DNA of 16,958 nucleotides from Planctomycetota bacterium (lineage in GTDB: Bacteria > Planctomycetota > PLA2 > JAEUHO01): contig JAHEIK010000028.1 of assembly GCA_024639415.1 (NCBI GenBank), positions 1-16,958 of the forward strand, given 5' to 3'. Position 1 is the stretch's first letter, and each line of letters starts with the position of its first letter. The notes beneath the pieces are model-generated. The model had not been told where the DNA came from and ran no database searches. It worked only from the letters and a program-made list of their open reading frames with translations. The translations under genes and the position numbers were made by a program. Positions 1 through 5,370 of this stretch are shown one piece after another.

Positions 1-474
1 GCGCACGATGCGCCCTAGCAGCCCCGGCTCGGCGATGACGCCGGTCAGGACGCTCGCCGCCGCCCCTGTGCTGCGGTGGGCGTCGACCAGCCCTTGGAGG
101 TCTTCGGCGCGCAGCTGCGGCACGTCGCCGTAGATGACGAGGACGTCGCCCGTGAAGTCGGGCAGCGCTTCCAGCGCGAGGCGCGTGGCGTGGCCTGTGC
201 CGTTCTGGGGTTCCTGCAGGACGGGGCGCGCGGTGGGCCAGGCGCCTGCCATCCACGCGTTCACTTCCTCGGCGCGATGTCCGGTGACGACGACGGCCTC
301 GTCCGCAGCGAGGGGGTCGAGGGCGCGCCGGACGTGCTCGATGAGGGGCAACCCGAGACAGTCGAGCAGCACCTTGGGCGGCACGCCTGAGGCGTCGCCG
401 AGGCGGGTGCCCTTGCCCGCGGCGAGCACCAACACCGCCAGGGCTCCACGCTGTGCAGCGTCTCCCTGGGTCAT
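1..474 (-). CDS. glmU: Bifunctional UDP-GlcNAc pyrophosphorylase / GlcN-1-P acetyltransferase, N-terminal part (partial at window edge)
   Basis: GlmU makes UDP-N-acetylglucosamine for peptidoglycan in the cytoplasm; its N-terminal half transfers UMP from UTP to GlcNAc-1-phosphate. The first 158 residues are visible. Seen: nucleotide-binding motif LAAGKGTR at residues 17-24, then PPKVL at 32-36, QNGTGHA at about 90-96, YGDVP at 115-119 (the metal-binding aspartate region), and GRIVR at 154-158, which matches the GlmU-specific stretch and favours GlmU over MobA-type or other sugar nucleotidyltransferases. The left-handed beta-helix acetyltransferase domain would lie beyond base 1 and cannot be checked, so a single-domain pyrophosphorylase remains possible. 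The ATG at 474 is chosen because the conserved motif starts 16 residues in and an AAGGAG lies 11 nt upstream. It lies 39 nt after the small membrane-protein gene, probably co-transcribed. Confidence 0.88.
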   Translation of the reverse strand, partial: MTQGDAAQRGALAVLVLAAGKGTRLGDASGVPPKVLLDCLGLPLIEHVRRALDPLAADEAVVVTGHRAEEVNAWMAGAWPTARPVLQEPQNGTGHATRLALEALPDFTGDVLVIYGDVPQLRAEDLQGLVDAHRSTGAAASVLTGVIAEPGLLGRIVR

Positions 475-513
475 GGGATCCGGTGCTCCTTCTGTTGCTC
501 GATGCCGGCGGAA

Positions 514-723
514 TCAGTCACGGCCGCGCACGGCGATGAGCACGAGCGCGAGGCCGGCGAAGATGCCGGGGCCGTAGCTGAAGATCTTGGCGTACCACTC
601 CGGCTCGAGCAGGTCCATCCACCACTTCTGGTACTCGGCCAGCGTGTCCGTGGGAAGGAACAGGTGCGGCCCGTAGAGCGCGAGGGCGGCGCCCCCGAGG
701 ATGAAAGCAAGCAGTCTGCCCAT
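514..723 (-). CDS. Small two-helix membrane protein of unknown function
   Basis: I do not recognise a family. The 69-residue product starts MGRLLAFILGGAALALYG, a hydrophobic segment at about residues 3-18, has a central aromatic/acidic part rich in Trp and Tyr (residues 30-48, with WW and EPEWY), a second hydrophobic segment at about 51-65, and ends in RGRD. It looks like a hairpin membrane protein with a short exposed loop. The ATG at 723 is preceded by GGAGAG at good spacing; a longer in-frame reading to 861 extends into repeat DNA and lacks these signs. It sits 39 nt upstream of glmU on the same strand, so the two are probably one transcript, but this does not reveal a role. The ribosome-binding site and membrane-like composition argue for a real gene. 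Confidence 0.66.
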   Translation of the reverse strand: MGRLLAFILGGAALALYGPHLFLPTDTLAEYQKWWMDLLEPEWYAKIFSYGPGIFAGLALVLIAVRGRD

Positions 724-848
724 GGCGTGCTCTCCGTTGCAGGCAGGACGACAAGGCCTGCCCGGGTACTGAACCAGAGGGTGCCCCGCAGGGGAAGGGA
801 GAACCCCGAGAGGCCGACTTTGCCGGCCTCTCGTGCGCCCACCGAGTG

Positions 849-985
849 CCTGTAGGGGCATCCCGAGGCTCGCCGTAGGCGAGCGGAGTGGTTGCCCGGC
901 CCGGACGTGGGTTGGGGCCCTCGCGGATGCACGGTTCGGGCAACCACTCCCCTTCGCAAGCTCAGGGTCGGGATGCCCCTACAGG
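849..985. repeat. Nested 137-bp palindrome (extragenic, MITE/REP-like)
   Basis: Outer arms 849-866 and 968-985 are perfect 18-bp inverted repeats (CCTGTAGGGGCATCCCGA and its complement). Inner arms 885-898 and 937-950 are perfect 14-bp inverted repeats (GGAGTGGTTGCCCG). Between outer and inner left arms is a perfect 7-bp hairpin with a GTA loop (868-884, GCTCGCC/GGCGAGC). The opposite side (951-967) holds CTTCGCAAGCTCAGG, which resembles a motif I recall from interspersed palindromes of many bacteria. No coding signal is seen. The outer GTAGGGGC core is shared with the elements at 1051-1490 and 10397-10620. I see nothing else in 724-848. Confidence 0.85.
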
Positions 986-1050
986 GTCCCCGAGTTCGCC
1001 CGCCGTGGGGCGTATCCGCCGCCACGGCCGTGGAGTTGGAGGTCGACTCC

Positions 1051-1490
1051 GATCGGCCGTCGTCAGCATCCGCGTAGGGGCGGCCCAAGGTCGGGCGCGC
1101 AGCGCGCGGCCGCGGGCCCGCCCAATCCAGCGTTCACGCGGTGTGGCGCGTACCCGCGCGCCGGCGCGGTGCCCGTATCCGTGCCCGCGCCCGCACCCCT
1201 ACCCCGATCGGCCGTCGTCAGCATCCGCGTAGGGGCGGCCCAAGGTCGGGCGCGCAGCGCGCGGCCGCGTGCCCGCCCAATCCAGCGTTCACGCGGCGTG
1301 GCGCGTACCCGTGCGCCGGCGAGGTGCCCGTATCCGTGCCCGCGCCCGCACCCCTACTCCGATCGGCCGTCGTCAGCACCCGCGTAGGGGCGGCCCAAGG
1401 TCGGGCGCGCAGCGCGCGGCCGCGGGCCCGCCCAATCCAGCGCTCATGCGGCGTGGCGCGTAACCGTGCGACGGAGAGGTACCCGTAGCC
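1051..1490. repeat. 155-bp tandem repeat, about 2.8 copies
   Basis: Copies begin at 1051, 1206 and 1361, each with GATCGGCCGTCGTCAGCA, exactly 155 bp apart and without indels; the third copy decays after about 1490. Each unit contains GTAGGGGCGGCCCAAGGTC (from 1074, 1229, 1384), a GC-rich hairpin of variable sequence, then GGCCGCG(G/T)GCCCGCCC. The first two units end in ACCCCTAC, the complement of the GTAGGGGT-type end, so they look like short terminal-inverted-repeat elements in tandem. Their second half also contains degenerate hexamers (CCCGTA, TCCGTG, CCCGCG). Open frames through the array are consequences of high GC and the repeat period (155 is not a multiple of 3), not genes. Confidence 0.9.
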
Positions 1491-1504
1491 GCCCGAGATG
1501 CCGA

Positions 1505-1521
1505 GGAGGGCGCAGCCCTCC
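1505..1521. other. Short perfect hairpin downstream of tRNA-Gln
   Basis: GGAGGGC and GCCCTCC form a perfect 7-bp stem with a GCA loop. It is the second hairpin 3' of the minus-strand tRNA. No T-run follows on either strand, so intrinsic terminator function is uncertain. Confidence 0.5.
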
Positions 1522-1535
1522 GAGCGGCGGCACCG

Positions 1536-1570
1536 CTTCTTCGTTCACTCCTACGGAGTGAACGAAGAAG
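1536..1570 (-). terminator. Perfect 16-bp hairpin directly abutting the tRNA 3' end; possible terminator or processing structure
   Basis: The arms CTTCTTCGTTCACTCC (1536-1551) and GGAGTGAACGAAGAAG (1555-1570) are exact complements around a 3-nt loop. On the minus strand the stem starts at the base right after the tRNA-encoded CCA. Position suggests the end of the tRNA transcript. There is no U-tract after the stem, so it is not a classical intrinsic terminator; a Rho-dependent end with a protective stem, or an RNase-processed structure, are alternatives. Confidence 0.5.
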
Positions 1571-1646
1571 TGGTTCCCCGGGGAGGACTCGAACCCCCAA
1601 CATGCAGAACCAAAATCTGCCGTGCTACCGATTGCACCACCGGGGA
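1571..1646 (-). tRNA. tRNA-Gln (anticodon UUG)
   Basis: The 76-nt gene folds by hand into a full cloverleaf. The acceptor stem TCCCCGG pairs perfectly with CCGGGGA. The D-arm has stem GTGC/GCAC with a loop containing GG. The anticodon stem GCAGA/TCTGC closes loop TTTTGGT, giving anticodon TTG (UUG). The variable region is ATGTT, the T-arm is GGGGG/CCTCC with loop TTCGAGT, the discriminator is A, and CCA is encoded. It should read CAA and CAG. The weak U1-A72 pair is a known identity feature of tRNA-Gln for GlnRS or for the GatCAB transamidation route; the A73 discriminator differs from E. coli (G73). It lies 33 nt after the cinA stop on the same strand. Confidence 0.96.
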
Positions 1647-1660
1647 ACGGATGCCGTGGA

Positions 1661-1666
1661 ATCGTA
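1661..1666 (-). promoter_or_regulatory. Candidate -10 element for tRNA-Gln
   Basis: On the minus strand TACGAT lies 14 nt upstream of the tRNA 5' end, in the short gap after the cinA stop. The matching -35 (TCGACG or ACGACC) is poor. Read-through from cinA is an alternative source of the tRNA transcript. Confidence 0.3.
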
Positions 1667-1679
1667 CCGGGCAACGCGC

Positions 1680-2927
1680 TCAGGTCGTCGATTGGCTCAC
1701 CAACGCCCGCCTTAGCAGATCCAGCGCGCGTACGGCCGCCAGGCGCTGCACCATCTCGCGCGGGTGCGGAAGGGTGAGCTCGAGGCCCTGCGTCGGCTGT
1801 CCTTGCAGCGCCAGCGCCACGTATACGCGCCCAGGCGGCACGGGCTCCCGGCCGGCCTCGACCAGCGGATCCGGCCCAGCCGTGCCCGTCGTCGCCAGCG
1901 CCGCGTGGACGCCGGCTCGCGCGCGCGCACCCTGGGCCATGGCGGCCGCCACCGGGGCTGAGACCACGCCGTGCTCGGCGAGCAGCGCCTCGGGAACGCC
2001 AAGCTGCGCCGTCTTCTGGGCCGTGGCGTACGTCACCCAGCCGAGCGGGTACACGGCACTCGCGCCGGGCACACGCGTCAGCATGCGCGCGATGAGGCCG
2101 CCGGTGACGGACTCCGCCGTCGCGACCTCCCAGCCGCGGACCGCGAGTGCAGCCACGACGGCGTGCTCGATACGGCCGCCCTCGGGCGCGTCAAAGACAT
2201 CGGGACCCAGCCGTGCACGAACCTCGGACTCGGCCGCGGCGACCCGCGCGGACGCGTCGGCGCCCAGGGCGCGCAGGCGCAACTCCACCTCACCGTCATG
2301 CGGATAGGAGGCGACTGCGACGGCATCCAACGCGGCTGCGTCCGTGAGCCGCGCGGCGACATCCGACTCCGGCACGCCGGCAACCCACACGGCCGCCTCC
2401 GCAGACGTCACGTCGCCGCCGAGCCCCGACAACACGTAGGCCTCGGTCATCGCGCGCCACTCGCGCGGCACACCGGGGAAGGCGTAGACCTCGGCTGCCC
2501 CGATGCGCGTCGCGATGCCCGGCGCCACACCCACGTCGTTCCGGAGCGAGCGCCCCCCCACCGGCACCTGGGCCTGACGTCGCTCGCCGGCGGCGGGCAC
2601 GCGATCCCGGCGCGCCATGCAGGCGCAGACCGCCTCCCACGCCTCGGCGTCGTGCTCCAGCGCGACACCCGCCGCTGCGGCGATCGCGGCACGCGTGCGG
2701 TCGTCCTCGGTCGGACCGAGGCCGCCGGAAATGACCACGAGTTCGGCTTGGGCGGCGGCGTCGGCGATGGCGTGCGCCAGGCGCTCGGGATCGTCCCGGA
2801 CCACATGCAGCCCCAGCAGCTCGACACCCAAGCCGGCGAAGCGCTGCGCCAGCCAGACGCCGTTGCCGTCGCGCCGGTCCCCTGTCAGCAGCTCGTCGCC
2901 GACGGCCAGGATCACGGCGCTCGTCAT
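1680..2927 (-). CDS. cinA: CinA family protein: N-terminal MoCF/COG1058 domain plus C-terminal NMN-amidase-type domain
   Basis: The 415-residue product has the usual two-domain CinA architecture and length. The N-terminal molybdopterin-binding-like domain (about 1-170) shows ILAVGDELLTGDRRDGNG at 6-23 and VVISGGLGPTEDDRTR at 64-79. The C-terminal domain (about 252-408), related to nicotinamide-mononucleotide deamidase PncC, shows TAESVTGG at 270-277, a VTYATAQK segment at 298-305, and TTGTAGPDP at 346-354. In this family CinA recycles NMN and/or hydrolyses ADP-ribose. Oddities: the usual ESCTGG is ESVTGG, the usual (T/S)GIAGP is TGTAGP, and the usual glycine-rich run after GP is missing, so amidase activity is uncertain. 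The ATG at 2927 overlaps the TGA of the upstream ychF-like gene by one base (TGATG), indicating translational coupling. Confidence 0.92.
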   Translation of the reverse strand: MTSAVILAVGDELLTGDRRDGNGVWLAQRFAGLGVELLGLHVVRDDPERLAHAIADAAAQAELVVISGGLGPTEDDRTRAAIAAAAGVALEHDAEAWEAVCACMARRDRVPAAGERRQAQVPVGGRSLRNDVGVAPGIATRIGAAEVYAFPGVPREWRAMTEAYVLSGLGGDVTSAEAAVWVAGVPESDVAARLTDAAALDAVAVASYPHDGEVELRLRALGADASARVAAAESEVRARLGPDVFDAPEGGRIEHAVVAALAVRGWEVATAESVTGGLIARMLTRVPGASAVYPLGWVTYATAQKTAQLGVPEALLAEHGVVSAPVAAAMAQGARARAGVHAALATTGTAGPDPLVEAGREPVPPGRVYVALALQGQPTQGLELTLPHPREMVQRLAAVRALDLLRRALVSQSTT

Positions 2928-4003
2928 CAGACGGCGCTCCGGATGTGCACGACGTCACCGTCCTTCACGACGTAGTCCTTCGGCTCGAGGCGGATGCCGT
3001 TCTTGGCCTTCAGCTCGCGCATGCCGCCCGCTGCGAGCAGGTCCTCGTGTGGGAACACCTCGGCGCGCACGAACCCGCGCGCCAGATCCGTGTGGATCTT
3101 GCCTGCGGCGATCACAGCGCTCTCGCCGGCGCGGATGGTCCACGCACGCACCTCGTCTTCGCCGACGGTGAAGAAGGAGAGCAGCCCGACGCCGGAGTAG
3201 ACGTCGCGCACGAAGCGATCGGCCGCCGTGGCCTCGATGCCGAACTCCTCCATGAAGGCCGGGCGATCCTCGGCGTCCATCGCGTTCAGTTCGGCGTCGA
3301 TCTGGGCGTCCATACTGGTCACGGAGCGCATGCGTATCGCCGTGCCGTCCGCGAAGTCCGCGGGGACCTCGTCGGGACCGTTCACCAGCACGAGCATCGG
3401 CTTGCGCGTGAAGAACTGGTAGCTGCGGATGCGCTTCTCGGTGAGGTCGTCGATCTCGAGCTCGGCGAGGTCCTTGCCCGCCTCGAAGCACTCCAAGCAG
3501 CGCTCCAGCACGCTCAGTTCGGTCTTGTCTTCGTCGGCGGTCTTCGTCTTCTTCAGCACGCTGTCGCGCAGCTTCTCCGCGCGCTTCTCCGCGATGATGA
3601 AGTCGGACGTGACCATCTCGTCGATGAGCCGGTCGAGGTCGGCCTTCGGATCGCGCTCGGGCCGCTCGTAGGGGTAGAGATCGCTGCGGAAGTCGCGGAG
3701 AACGATTACGTAGGCGTCGGCATCGCGCAGCTTCGACAGGATGCGGCCCCGCCGCTCGCGGTCGCCCTCCGTCGTCCCCGGCGGCAGGCCGGGCGGATCC
3801 CAGACCTCGAGCCCAGCCGGCGTGTACTTCTTCGGCTCGAAGATGTCGCGACAGGCCTCGAGGCGCGGGTCGTGGACCTTCACGACCTGCACGTGCGTCT
3901 CCGTCTGGAGGACGCCGGGCTGGGTGTCGATGGGTGTTTCAGCCACGGCGTTGAAGACCGTGGTCTTCCCCGAGCCCTGGAGTCCTAGCAGTGCGATTCG
4001 CAT
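2927..4003 (-). CDS. ychF: YchF/OLA1-family P-loop NTPase with DUF933 (TGS-like) C-terminal domain, divergent
   Basis: YchF/OLA1 proteins are ribosome-associated ATPases/GTPases. The 358-residue product has G1 motif GLQGSGKT at 7-14, followed by FNAV, and an excellent DUF933 domain at about 262-358 with FFTVGEDEVRAWTI (277-290), AAGKIHTDLARGFVRAE (299-315) and KDYVVKDGDVVH (342-353). DAEDRPAFMEEFGI (243-256) also matches the family. Length agrees with E. coli YchF (363). Oddities: the G1 loop is GLQGSGKT rather than GLPNVGKS, the switch II/G3 stretch is WDPPGLPPG (68-76) instead of VDIAGLVKGA, the following GEGLGN motif is absent, and the N(V/M)xE motif is VNGPDE (207-212). The ATG at 4003 places G1 at the N-terminus; a longer reading to 4138 adds low-complexity sequence. 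It is 158 nt downstream of tatC and coupled to cinA. It could be a distinct paralogue rather than the canonical YchF. Confidence 0.85.
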   Translation of the reverse strand: MRIALLGLQGSGKTTVFNAVAETPIDTQPGVLQTETHVQVVKVHDPRLEACRDIFEPKKYTPAGLEVWDPPGLPPGTTEGDRERRGRILSKLRDADAYVIVLRDFRSDLYPYERPERDPKADLDRLIDEMVTSDFIIAEKRAEKLRDSVLKKTKTADEDKTELSVLERCLECFEAGKDLAELEIDDLTEKRIRSYQFFTRKPMLVLVNGPDEVPADFADGTAIRMRSVTSMDAQIDAELNAMDAEDRPAFMEEFGIEATAADRFVRDVYSGVGLLSFFTVGEDEVRAWTIRAGESAVIAAGKIHTDLARGFVRAEVFPHEDLLAAGGMRELKAKNGIRLEPKDYVVKDGDVVHIRSAV

Positions 4004-4161
4004 GGCGCGCACCTTACGGGAGCGCGCGGGAGAGGAGGAGGAACCGCCAAGCGCCAAGGAGGGCACGTGCTGCCGCAGGTGTCGTCCGGCCGCCCCACGC
4101 GCCGTGATGCGCACGGGCCGGGCCAAGACTCGTCGCACCTACGGCGCGACTCCCAAGGCCC

Positions 4162-5100
4162 CTACTTGGGCTCCGCAGAGTCCGGATCCGAAGCGCCCGG
4201 CTCCGCCGGCGCTTCCTGCCCGGGCTTCTCCTCGACGCCGAACATGTCCACGGCCAGCTCGTTGAGGTCGTCGCGGAAGTAGAGCATCGCGGCGAAGGCG
4301 ATGAGCGCCACCACGACCGGCCACGCCTTCCACCAGCGGAACGACTGGGCACCTTCGCCAACGAACGCCCCGCCCCAGATCCCCAGGAAGTAGAGGCCGA
4401 CGACGGGGACGGCCATCACGATCTGCGTGATCGGGCTGGGATCCGTCAGGACCATGCCGACGATGAACGCGAGGATGACGGCCCAGCGCCACCCGGCTAC
4501 GAACGTGGCACGCTCGACGATGCCGGCCGCTTGCAGGAACAGCATGACGAGCGGCAGCTGGAAGATGAGTCCCATCCCGAACAGCATCGTGAGGCACGTC
4601 GAGAGGTAGGACGAGATCCGGAACTCGGTCCCGAAGTCGAGTGCGACGTTCCAGCCGATCAGGAAGCGCATCCCGAAGGGGATGAGCAGCATGTAGGCCA
4701 CGACGAGGCCCATGGCGAAGAGCACGAGCGAGACGGGGAAGAAGATCTGTACGTAGCGACGCTCGTGCGCATACAGCCCGGCGGCGACGAAGCCCCACAT
4801 CTGCCACAGCACCACAGGGGAGACGAACACGAAGCCCGTGAGGAAGCAGAGCTTCAGGACCTGCAGGAAGCCCTCGCCTGGATCGATCGCCTTCAGCTGA
4901 TTGTCGCCCGCATTCGTCGCGGCGATCGCCGCCTCGAAGGGCGCTTTCATGAAGGCCATGAGCTCCTGATAGAAGAAGAACGACCCGAGCATGCCGGCGA
5001 CGATCGCGATGACGGACCACATCAAGCGCCGGCGCAACTCGTCGAGGTGCTCCGGAAGCGTCATGCGCTGCATGTCGTGGTCGAGGTCTGCGTGTGTCAT
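4162..5100 (-). CDS. tatC: Sec-independent (Tat) protein translocase subunit TatC, with extra C-terminal helix
   Basis: TatC is the inner-membrane receptor for twin-arginine signal peptides. The 312-residue product shows the N-terminal motif LPEHLDELRRRL (15-26), then hydrophobic segments at about 27-45, 83-105, 116-140, 166-192, 205-218 and 224-243. The first cytoplasmic loop keeps LYAHERRYV (109-117), including the conserved glutamate (E113). Oddities: the usual FE(L/V)P is FQLP (180-183), and the usual LTPPD is LTDPS (218-222). Most TatC proteins are 240-260 residues; here a further hydrophobic segment (about 256-274) and an acidic, Pro/Ala-rich tail follow, so the C-terminus may be on the other side of the membrane. 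No tatA or tatB is in the window. The ATG at 5100 has no clear Shine-Dalgarno; Met10 and Met13 are alternatives. Confidence 0.93.
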   Translation of the reverse strand: MTHADLDHDMQRMTLPEHLDELRRRLMWSVIAIVAGMLGSFFFYQELMAFMKAPFEAAIAATNAGDNQLKAIDPGEGFLQVLKLCFLTGFVFVSPVVLWQMWGFVAAGLYAHERRYVQIFFPVSLVLFAMGLVVAYMLLIPFGMRFLIGWNVALDFGTEFRISSYLSTCLTMLFGMGLIFQLPLVMLFLQAAGIVERATFVAGWRWAVILAFIVGMVLTDPSPITQIVMAVPVVGLYFLGIWGGAFVGEGAQSFRWWKAWPVVVALIAFAAMLYFRDDLNELAVDMFGVEEKPGQEAPAEPGASDPDSAEPK

Positions 5101-5125
5101 CGAGGTACGAGGTTACCGCCCGGGC

Positions 5126-5161
5126 GCGTATGCGTAGCCGTAACCGTAACCGTAACCAATC
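5126..5161. repeat. Degenerate hexamer array (CCGTAA-type) upstream of tatC
   Basis: Consecutive phased hexamers read GCGTAT, GCGTAG, CCGTAA three times, then CCAATC. The tract ends 25 bp from the tatC start. On the minus strand it can be read as TTGGTT, 17 nt, TACGCA, a weak promoter-like arrangement whose spacer would be the repeat itself; this promoter reading is speculative. Confidence 0.7.
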
Positions 5162-5233
5162 CTGCGACTACCGCTCTCCCGTAGGCCGTTCACAGGGTCC
5201 GGGGATCCCGGAGGCGGTTACGTTTCCGGTTAC
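5140..5233. repeat. Imperfect inverted repeat built from GTAACC hexamers
   Basis: The left arm 5140-5157 is three GTAACC units. The right arm 5216-5233 reads GGTTAC, GTTTCC, GGTTAC, complementary at 16 of 18 positions, with a 58-bp spacer. It fills most of the tatC upstream region. No coding signal is seen in 5101-5370. Confidence 0.65.
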
Positions 5234-5316
5234 GGGCGGAGCAGGCGACCGCCCCCCCCTGGAAGCGCGGGTGTTGAGCCGCCCACGGGCGGATCGTCCA
5301 CGTTGGAGCGCGGCCC

Positions 5317-5352
5317 AAAAATGCAAAGAGCCCGGCCGCATGGCCGGGCTCT
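5317..5352 (-). terminator. Rho-independent terminator for the 567-residue coiled-coil protein gene
   Basis: On the minus strand AGAGCCCGGCC and GGCCGGGCTCT form a perfect 11-bp stem with a 4-nt loop, followed by TTTGCATTTTT. It starts 18 nt after the stop codon of the gene ending at 5371. It is the only classical intrinsic terminator that I see in the window. Confidence 0.9.
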
Positions 5353-5370
5353 CGCAGAGTGGATCGCGTC

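Noticed and set aside
1051..1490. Possible CRISPR array
   Set aside because: The repeat unit is 155 bp with no short repeat/unique spacer alternation and there are no cas genes.
833..1603. Several Arg/Pro/Ala-rich open frames through the repeat region on both strands
   Set aside because: They follow the 155-bp repeat, which shifts frame each copy, and have no ribosome-binding sites or conserved motifs.
2927..4138. Longer start for the ychF-like gene (extra 45 residues)
   Set aside because: The extra part is Arg/Ser-rich and has no homology to the family, whose P-loop starts at the N-terminus.
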